In this document: positions 21,517 through 26,415 of the stretch, piece after piece
How the letters are laid out: every line of letters begins with the position of its first letter
Position numbering within the stretch: position 1 is the first letter of the stretch
Position numbers and translations under genes: made by a program
Notes under the pieces: model-generated
Told to the model about the DNA's origin: nothing
Database searches by the model: none
What the model saw: the letters and a program-made list of their open reading frames with translations, nothing else
IMG/VR virus record: IMGVR_UViG_3300029267_000446
Coordinates: 1-26,415 of that record
Direction: 5' to 3' (one strand)
Source: a virus
Length of the DNA stretch: 26,415 bases

Positions 21517-23811
21517 ATGGGATCACCATCAGGAACAACCGCAGACTTTCCAGAAAATCCAGCTGATTGCTCTACGTTCGGGCATACATTTGAATATGCT
21601 TGTGGAGACGGTAATAAGATAATAATTAACGTATCGCGAAGGTGTGTAACGGGTGGTGAAGATAAAATCATTAGTGTTGATATTACTACTACTAATATTT
21701 CAGGGTCAGTCACTTCATCTGTATCAGTTGAGGATTCAGATGACCAATCAGATGACCAATCAGACGACCAATCAGTGGAAACTGAGGTTGAAGAAGAGAT
21801 TGTTACGAATCCCAAATCATATTCACCGCAAGGTGTTCTTCAACCCGGCAGTGGATATGATACAGACTTTGTAGAATTCAGCGAAGATCAAACAATCAGT
21901 ACTGCTGATGTTTTCGCTTCTGAATCACACCCAACATTACATTTTGGTTTACCCGATGTTCACTACATGGATGTTTCTGGTTTTACCCTTGACGTTTACA
22001 CTTTTCATGGATCGTCCATAAAGAATGTGATTCTATCATGCGATGGTGGTCCAGGCGTAACTGCTGGATATGAACAGATCAGTGGAAACACTGGCGCTGG
22101 TTATTTTTACTTCCCGGTTGACGCTTCAGAATTTACTGCGGGTAAGACATATGAAATAAGAGTAACATCAATTCCGTTTAACGGATACTCGCGTTCGGGT
22201 CAAATGATCTTGACCTATTATGGTGAAGAAAACAAGATACAGATCGACACCTCAACATCACTAAAAGAAGCTTGTTTGCAAATTACCGAGTCAGAAGAAT
22301 ACGATCCAACAAAACAAAACATCATCGAACTCACAGAGTCTGGTTATTATGATTTCGGATCAAATGTATCTGGATCATTTCCTACTGATTATGGTGTCAT
22401 AGAGGTCGTTCCTGCTGATGGTGTTTCTGCGAAGTTTGATTTGACAACCCAAACAAAGAACAATCAGAACATCACCAGGCCTGGAATCAAACAAATCAAG
22501 TTCAAAAATATTACGTTTGAAAATAAGATAGGTCCAGCGGCCGAGAATCCCGACAATTCAAATCCGGGAGTATATGTGAATGACGGCGTGGAAAACCGTT
22601 GGTATTTTGAAGGATGTACCATGCAAGGCGATTGGTATGACTCGGGAAACTGGCTTTTATCATGTGAAGATGCTCCGAACCGTGAAGGATGGTTTAGATC
22701 TGCTTATTCCCAGAGATTATATTATCTCAACTGTTATGCAGAACAATGTCACAATGCTCCTTTCGGCGGAACTAGGTTGGCAAAGAATTGTGTTTGTCGT
22801 TATAACCATCAAGATTCCTATACACGCACAAAAGCATGTATCAACTGTTCCTCCATTGATCACTTGACTCCAACATGTTCGGCTTTCCACGCTGATCATT
22901 ATCAATTGTTTTGTCCAAGAGCTCCTTGGTTGGTTGAGAACTATCTTCTTTACGGTTATAAAGGAAACGACTTAGTTGAAAATATTCAACCGTTTGGTTT
23001 CTTTGGAACAGGAAACGAGACATATCGAAACATCGCACACGTTGAATGTGTCTGGGATGGTGCATCGGGTTCGCCTGCTCTTGCTCAAATAGGTTTGTCC
23101 TACGATCACATTATGTTTATCGGTTGTAGTTTAGAGAACAGAGGGTTCGCCTTCGTGGATAGGCCAGGAAATGCTATCGGTCCTGTTTTGGTTCGTGGAA
23201 CCAGAGGTCCAAGTGTGAAGTGTGATTTTCTTCACGAAACTGAATATCTTGCTTTGGTTGGTAGTACGAACGAATTCAGAATCGAAGACAACATTCCAGA
23301 TGTTCGTTTCACAGGATCGCCCACTGACGATTCCACACTTACGGTATTATATGAATGGCATATTCCTGCATCTTCGATGGCTTCTGTAGAAAGCTTTAAT
23401 GCCTACCTGATAGACGGTGACGGTACAAATACAAGTTGGTATCTTGGAGTGACTGCGGAAGGTCCATCTGGCCCAAGAGCAATCTCTGATATATTTCATT
23501 CGGGTAAGGGTCAAGGTAGATTTGCATACTGTGGTTTTAATTATCCAGAGAAAATTTACTTCCGATCATTCACACTTACGAGTATACCAGATGAAGTTTC
23601 TGCTCTGAATCTTGAAGATGAAAACTACTACATAAGAATGATTACATCCAAAGGCACTTCAACAAGTCTTGCAGGAAAGAAAAGAGCAACAAATAATTTC
23701 GTTGATTTTACAGGATTTAGTCCTGGCATCTTCGATAGTGCGAATCAAACCGCAGATGATATATTGAATTCTGCTACAGGAGTAACGTTTCAAATACTGA
23801 GTCCAAGATAA
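21517..23811 (+). CDS. Large fibre/spike-like protein, probable beta-helix
   Basis: A 764-residue protein. An N-terminal cysteine-containing domain (residues 1-70) is joined by an acidic repeat linker (S-DDQ three times, about residues 74-86) to a beta-rich middle and a long region (about 250-600) with the spacing of a right-handed parallel beta-helix: short strands separated by N and G turns, such as IKFKNITFEN, RWYFEGCTMQG, RLYYLNCYAEQC and IMFIGCSLENRG. Such folds form phage tailspikes and fibres, some with glycan-cleaving activity. The C-terminal part (620-764) is probably a separate beta domain. Cysteines are unusually frequent for a spike. Catalytic residues cannot be assigned. CAGGAG and a perfect late promoter precede the start. 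Confidence 0.75.
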   Translation: MGSPSGTTADFPENPADCSTFGHTFEYACGDGNKIIINVSRRCVTGGEDKIISVDITTTNISGSVTSSVSVEDSDDQSDDQSDDQSVETEVEEEIVTNPKSYSPQGVLQPGSGYDTDFVEFSEDQTISTADVFASESHPTLHFGLPDVHYMDVSGFTLDVYTFHGSSIKNVILSCDGGPGVTAGYEQISGNTGAGYFYFPVDASEFTAGKTYEIRVTSIPFNGYSRSGQMILTYYGEENKIQIDTSTSLKEACLQITESEEYDPTKQNIIELTESGYYDFGSNVSGSFPTDYGVIEVVPADGVSAKFDLTTQTKNNQNITRPGIKQIKFKNITFENKIGPAAENPDNSNPGVYVNDGVENRWYFEGCTMQGDWYDSGNWLLSCEDAPNREGWFRSAYSQRLYYLNCYAEQCHNAPFGGTRLAKNCVCRYNHQDSYTRTKACINCSSIDHLTPTCSAFHADHYQLFCPRAPWLVENYLLYGYKGNDLVENIQPFGFFGTGNETYRNIAHVECVWDGASGSPALAQIGLSYDHIMFIGCSLENRGFAFVDRPGNAIGPVLVRGTRGPSVKCDFLHETEYLALVGSTNEFRIEDNIPDVRFTGSPTDDSTLTVLYEWHIPASSMASVESFNAYLIDGDGTNTSWYLGVTAEGPSGPRAISDIFHSGKGQGRFAYCGFNYPEKIYFRSFTLTSIPDEVSALNLEDENYYIRMITSKGTSTSLAGKKRATNNFVDFTGFSPGIFDSANQTADDILNSATGVTFQILSPR
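21736..21775 (+). repeat. 12-base tandem repeat in the fibre-like gene
   Basis: TCAGATGACCAA three times in a row (third copy with one change, C for T) plus four bases of a fourth. It encodes the S-D-D-Q linker. Unit number could vary by slippage without breaking the frame. Confidence 0.9.
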
Positions 23812-23820
23812 GGAAAATAA

Positions 23821-24252
23821 ATGGAATATAATGAGGAGAACTTGGAACGTGTTTCCGAGATCATTCGTGAATGTTTGACATCCGATCTGCTTCCAAAACG
23901 AATGAATGAAGTATGGCAGAAACGTGCTATGATCAGTCCTATGTTTGGTCATTGTCATACTGCATCGGCGTGTCTTCGAAAGATATTTGGAAAAGAGAAC
24001 ATTCAACTCTATAGAGGCCTGGATGATGATGAAATCTATCACTGGTGGGCCGAAGATAAGAATGGTGTTCTCATTGACATCACCGCTGAACAATATACCA
24101 ATGCGGGATGGACTCCACCATATGATCGTGGTGAGAAGGCATCACCTCTTGGGTTTCCGTCATACCGTGACAAGATAAACACCGTCATGGAAAGAGTCGA
24201 GGCCAAGTTGAACGACGACGAAGTGTCTCTGTTCGGAGAGAAGAATGCCTGA
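23821..24252 (+). CDS. YunG-like / papain-fold-like protein
   Basis: A 143-residue protein. MFGHCHTASACL (about 41-52), YHWWAED (73-79) and GVLIDITAEQY (82-92), then PPYDRG, match a family of small bacterial and phage proteins that includes YunG. The order Cys45, His74, Asp86 resembles the catalytic triad of papain-like or transglutaminase-like enzymes, suggesting a protein- or peptide-modifying role, although activity is not proven for the family. AAGGA precedes the start. It overlaps the next gene by eight bases and follows the fibre gene by nine, so it belongs to the same late unit. Confidence 0.75.
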   Translation: MEYNEENLERVSEIIRECLTSDLLPKRMNEVWQKRAMISPMFGHCHTASACLRKIFGKENIQLYRGLDDDEIYHWWAEDKNGVLIDITAEQYTNAGWTPPYDRGEKASPLGFPSYRDKINTVMERVEAKLNDDEVSLFGEKNA

Positions 24253-24868
24253 ATTAGTCGAAAACATTCCACCCGTTCAATGCCTGGTACGATCCGAATA
24301 TCTTCACAATCTCGAACATGGTCATGGTGAATATGAAGAATGCTTCTGGGTGACTGCAAAGTCAATACCATCCAGAGCACTCTACATCGAATCATATGTC
24401 AGTGAATACGGTGCCCTCTATGACAAACTCCCCATCTCCGCATACTGTTGGAAACCCGTAGAGAATCCTCTCTCGCTTTCACAATTGCAGATGTGGGATT
24501 GTCTTTCATATTCGATCGTGTGTATTGAAAAATCATTCATGAGAGATCGAGAGTGTACCGTGATGATACCAAACTCTTCAATGAGTCTTGCGGGACAGTA
24601 TCTGTTCACTTTAGATTCCTATGGATCGGGTACACTCGCGGAGACACCGAACGAACACAAGTCATACAACTTCATCAAACTAGAGAATGGACAATTTGGT
24701 GCATATCCAAACAATCGAATACTCTGGAAAGACAACTCGTTTACACCCGAGAAGCAGAAGACGCCGACATTCAAGACATCGACTCATTACTTCTTCTGCG
24801 AAACAGGAAACGAATCATTTGCATACGACGACAAATACTTCTATGGAAACACAGAAGATTATAAATAA
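24245..24868 (+). CDS. Conserved phage protein of unknown function
   Basis: A 207-residue protein with the conserved-looking block PVQCLVRSEYLHNLEHGHGEYEECFWVTAKSI, then RALYIESYVSEYGALYDKLPISAYCW. I recognise this pattern from phage genomes, with no established role; it may be enzymatic given conserved His, Glu and Cys residues. Its start lies in the end of the upstream gene with GGAGAGAAGA before the ATG. The stop region contains the late promoter of the next gene. Confidence 0.7.
   Translation: MPELVENIPPVQCLVRSEYLHNLEHGHGEYEECFWVTAKSIPSRALYIESYVSEYGALYDKLPISAYCWKPVENPLSLSQLQMWDCLSYSIVCIEKSFMRDRECTVMIPNSSMSLAGQYLFTLDSYGSGTLAETPNEHKSYNFIKLENGQFGAYPNNRILWKDNSFTPEKQKTPTFKTSTHYFFCETGNESFAYDDKYFYGNTEDYK
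24860..24867 (+). promoter_or_regulatory. T4-type late promoter
   Basis: Perfect TATAAATA, 30 bases before the ATG at 24898 with GAGGAG between. It overlaps the final codons of the upstream gene. Confidence 0.85.
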
Positions 24869-24897
24869 CATATTCCATTCAAGAGGAGAAATCAATC

Positions 24898-25419
24898 ATG
24901 GAACCATCACAATTTAAAGCACTCGTCGAGTCAGTCAACAACTTTATGACAACCGGCGACACCGACCCCGACCTCACAATCGCCGAAGAACTCGTCGGTG
25001 ATTATCTCGATAACTGCTTTGGACTGAACGAAGAAGTCTCTGATGACGAAATCGAAGACGCACTTCTTACCGTACTCGGACTCGCAGAAGCCATTGAGTA
25101 TGTCATCGAGAAGAGAGACAGAAGTGCCAAGGGTCTTGCAAACAAGATGTATAATGCTGCAAACGACGAAGATCAAGCATGGGGTAAAGCAGCCAAGCGT
25201 GCGCCAAAGATTGCAAACGCCGCACACAAGGTCGCAAAGAAGAAGTATGGTAAACTTGCTGGTGATGCGATGAGACGCAGAGCAGAGAGACAGGCTGGAG
25301 AAGATGAGTATGGAACAGGTAACGCTGCGTCCAGAAAGAACCAGAAAAAGATTGAGAAACTCGGTAGATTCATCGCCCGCCGAACTGGAAAGAACCCAGG
25401 CGACGGCCGCGGTGACTGA
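24898..25419 (+). CDS. Bipartite acidic/basic head-type protein
   Basis: A 173-residue protein with an acidic helical N-terminal half (MEPSQFKALVESVNNFM to IEYVIEK) and a strongly basic C-terminal half (KRAPKIANAAHKVAKKKYGKLAGDAMRRRAERQ). LVE (9-11), IAE (28-30) and LNE (43-45) fit the prohead protease rule. Acidic-to-basic layout with late expression suits a scaffold or DNA-binding internal head protein; no family was recognised. A strong terminator follows. Confidence 0.7.
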   Translation: MEPSQFKALVESVNNFMTTGDTDPDLTIAEELVGDYLDNCFGLNEEVSDDEIEDALLTVLGLAEAIEYVIEKRDRSAKGLANKMYNAANDEDQAWGKAAKRAPKIANAAHKVAKKKYGKLAGDAMRRRAERQAGEDEYGTGNAASRKNQKKIEKLGRFIARRTGKNPGDGRGD

Positions 25420-25445
25420 TAAATCACAATCGAAGAGGAGAGAGA

Positions 25446-25477
25446 AGAGGAGTCTCGCAAGGGACTCCTCTTTTTTT
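25446..25477 (+). terminator. Strong intrinsic terminator
   Basis: AGAGGAGTC pairs with GACTCCTCT (25446-25454 and 25463-25471); two more pairs close on a GCAA tetraloop. Seven T follow (25471-25477). It ends the plus-strand late unit and abuts the stop of the convergent thermonuclease gene. Confidence 0.92.
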
Positions 25478-25838
25478 ATTCGGGGTATGGAACTGCGTGA
25501 CCCGATTGCAATAGAGACTCATTCAGACTCGTTCCATTCGGAAAGATGATTTCACCAATGGTTCTTCCATACTTTCCACGATTGTATTCTGTGAGAAGTA
25601 GAAACTCTGTACCGTGTTGATCGAACAGATTCAGAACAAATGATTCTGCTTCGATACCTCGTCGTTTCTCATCGAGATCCTTGGTGCGTTTCTCGGGTGC
25701 ATTGATACCACGAAGACGTACACGCTCTCGAATCCAGATATCAAATCCGAGATCAATCGAAACGTCCACGGTATCTGCATCCACAACGCGAAGAAGTTTC
25801 GCATTGTAGATGTATTTTCTTTCCAAATTGCTTGACAA
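25476..25838 (-). CDS. Thermonuclease-fold (SNase-like) protein
   Basis: A 120-residue OB-fold nuclease-like protein. LLRVVDADTVDVSIDLGF, then RVRLRGINAPE (41-49), and YGRTIGEI (90-97) match staphylococcal nuclease around its active-site Arg35, Glu43 and Arg87; the position of Asp40 is Asn, as in some other members. No signal peptide, so it acts in the cell or in the virion. No ATG is available in frame. TTG 25838 is preferred because GGAG lies seven bases before it and a late promoter (25875-25882) is upstream; TTG 25865 would lie very close to that promoter. The leader overlaps the oppositely directed tRNA promoter. Confidence 0.8.
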   Translation of the reverse strand: MSSNLERKYIYNAKLLRVVDADTVDVSIDLGFDIWIRERVRLRGINAPEKRTKDLDEKRRGIEAESFVLNLFDQHGTEFLLLTEYNRGKYGRTIGEIIFPNGTSLNESLLQSGHAVPYPE

Positions 25839-25859
25839 GAGACAACTCCGTTGTATAAT
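25832..25859 (+). promoter_or_regulatory. Consensus sigma70 promoter of the tRNA array
   Basis: TTGACA (25832-25837), 16-base spacer, TATAAT (25854-25859). Both boxes match the bacterial consensus exactly. It fires toward the tRNA genes that begin at 25912, and implies that the host polymerase reads them early. Confidence 0.85.
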
Positions 25860-25874
25860 AGTCAAACGAAAGGA

Positions 25875-25882
25875 TATTTATA
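25875..25882 (-). promoter_or_regulatory. Late promoter of the thermonuclease gene
   Basis: Perfect TATAAATA on the minus strand, 36 bases before TTG 25838, with GGAG between. The RNA it makes crosses the early tRNA promoter in the opposite direction. Confidence 0.75.
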
Positions 25883-25911
25883 TGGCCAAATATATGAATA
25901 TGTGAATGTGC

Positions 25912-25993
25912 GGGTGGATGCCGGAGTGGTCAAACGGGGCGGACTGTAAATCCGCTGGCATAGCCTTCGGGGGTTCGAATCCCTCTCCGCCCA
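25912..25993 (+). tRNA. tRNA-Tyr (GTA)
   Basis: Full cloverleaf: acceptor GGGTGGA/TCCGCCC, anticodon stem GCGGA/TCCGC with loop CTGTAAA, a long variable arm (type II, as expected for bacterial Tyr), T loop TTCGAAT. The CCA end is not encoded. Confidence 0.95.
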
Positions 25994-26001
25994 TATATAA
26001 A

Positions 26002-26088
26002 GGATCGGTGGCAGAGCGGTTGAATGCGGTGGTCTTGAAAACCACTGAACTCGCAAGGGTTCCGGGGGTTCGAATCCCTCCCGATCCG
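26002..26088 (+). tRNA. tRNA-Ser (TGA)
   Basis: Acceptor GGATCGG/CCGATCC, anticodon loop CTTGAAA in stem GTGGT/ACCAC, a long variable arm and G discriminator as usual for Ser. CCA not encoded. Confidence 0.95.
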
Positions 26089-26091
26089 TTT

Positions 26092-26165
26092 GGGGCGTTG
26101 GCTCAATTGGTTAGAGTACCGGCTTGTCACGCCGGTGGTTACGGGTTCGAGTCCCGTACGCCTCG
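26092..26165 (+). tRNA. tRNA-Asp (GTC)
   Basis: Acceptor GGGGCGT/ACGCCTC with one G-T pair, anticodon loop TTGTCAC in stem CCGGC/GCCGG, T stem ACGGG/CCCGT, G discriminator. CCA not encoded. Confidence 0.95.
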
Positions 26166-26180
26166 TTAGAAAAGAAACAT

Positions 26181-26256
26181 GGGCGCGTAACTCAATTGGG
26201 AGAGTATTTCGTTTGCATCGAAAAGGTTGCTGGTTCGAGTCCAGTCGCGTCCACCA
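26181..26256 (+). tRNA. tRNA-Ala (TGC)
   Basis: Acceptor GGGCGCG/CGCGTCC with the third pair G-T, the main identity element of Ala tRNA. Anticodon stem TTTCG/CGAAA with loop TTTGCAT gives TGC at 34-36, not Cys GCA. The CCA end is encoded here (26254-26256), unlike the other five. Confidence 0.93.
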
Positions 26257-26257
26257 T

Positions 26258-26331
26258 GCCCTCGTAGCCCAATTGGCAGAGGCGCCTGATTTAGGTTCAG
26301 GTTGTTGTAGGTTCGAATCCTACCGAGGGTA
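26258..26331 (+). tRNA. tRNA-Leu (TAG), short variable loop
   Basis: Acceptor GCCCTCG/CGAGGGT, anticodon stem CCTGA/TCAGG with loop TTTAGGT giving TAG, G37, T stem GTAGG/CCTAC, discriminator A. The variable loop is only five bases, whereas bacterial Leu tRNAs usually have a long arm. D stem has a C-A mismatch at its end. The anticodon reads CUA (and probably other CUN) codons. Confidence 0.88.
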
Positions 26332-26337
26332 TTTCAC

Positions 26338-26411
26338 GGGCGATTAACTCAGTTGGCTAGAGTGCTTCCTTTACACGGAAGAAGTCGGGGGTTCGAGTCC
26401 TCCATCGCCTA
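26338..26411 (+). tRNA. tRNA-Val (TAC)
   Basis: Acceptor GGGCGAT/ATCGCCT, anticodon stem CTTCC/GGAAG with loop TTTACAC, T stem GGGGG/CCTCC (one G-T). CCA not encoded. It ends four bases before the window edge, and the array may continue. Confidence 0.93.
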
Positions 26412-26415
26412 TTTT

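Noticed and set aside
21736-21775. Short direct repeats as a CRISPR array
   Set aside because: Units are contiguous, 12 bases long, without spacers, and in frame within a coding region.
26181-26256. tRNA-Cys (GCA) instead of Ala
   Set aside because: The GCA is shifted by one base in the loop; with a 5-bp stem the anticodon is TGC, and the G3-T70 pair is diagnostic for Ala.
26258-26331. Reading the TAG anticodon as an amber-suppressor tRNA
   Set aside because: The anticodon 5'-UAG-3' reads CUA, not the UAG stop; a suppressor would need 5'-CUA-3'.

Overview
The window looks like part of the genome of a T4-related, contractile-tailed marine-type phage, cut at both ends. Four lines of evidence support this. 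(1) TATAAATA-type octamers, the T4 late-promoter signature, sit 15-45 bases upstream of many start codons on both strands. (2) Several proteins begin with a peptide almost identical to the T4 internal-protein capsid-targeting sequence (MKTYQEFIAEA in T4; here for example MKSFKQFIAEARAA). (3) Many small proteins resemble families I know from T4-like marine phages. (4) A tRNA array closes the window. The host is not determined. The encoded outer-membrane porin implies a diderm (Gram-negative-type) host.

Layout. 1-3942 (+): the 3' part of a class II, B12-dependent ribonucleotide reductase; an HNH endonuclease gene behind a 20-bp perfect hairpin; a complete outer-membrane porin; and a GIY-YIG endonuclease behind a terminator hairpin. 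3875-13811 (-): a long, tightly packed, mostly late block. It holds a lipoprotein with a membrane anchor, a small multi-spanning membrane protein, conserved T4-like unknowns, a cytidylyltransferase-fold enzyme with a very basic tail, a ligase-like KxDG protein, a PD-(D/E)XK exonuclease with its own sigma70-type promoter, modular head-type proteins, a cysteine-rich 575-residue protein and an HNH nuclease. 13861-14405: two small genes meeting at a bidirectional terminator. 14510-17258 (+): two modular head-type proteins and a P-loop kinase. 17277-18572 (-) and 18683-19717 (+): a divergent pair of nuclease-like genes that share back-to-back late promoters. 19746-21439 (+): two internal-protein-like genes made of three related modules. 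21517-25419 (+): a large, probably beta-helical fibre or spike-like protein, a YunG/papain-like protein, a conserved phage protein and a basic protein, ending in a strong terminator. 25476-25838 (-): a thermonuclease-fold protein. 25912 to the end (+): six tRNAs (Tyr, Ser, Asp, Ala, Leu, Val) behind a consensus sigma70 promoter.

Main interpretation. The window appears to encode a set of proteins that are packaged in the head and trimmed by a T4 gp21-type prohead protease (consensus [L/I]-x-E). At least six start with a capsid-targeting-like peptide, and several longer ones are strings of domains joined by repeated VEL(Q/N/D)E or (V/N/H)L(E/D)E junctions, like a polyprotein. The likely cargo includes nuclease-like, kinase-like and nucleotidyltransferase-like domains that could enter the host with the DNA. 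A second theme is regulation of selfish endonucleases: both free-standing homing-type genes have their ribosome binding site inside a hairpin whose loop carries a late-promoter-like motif, an arrangement known for T4 I-TevI.
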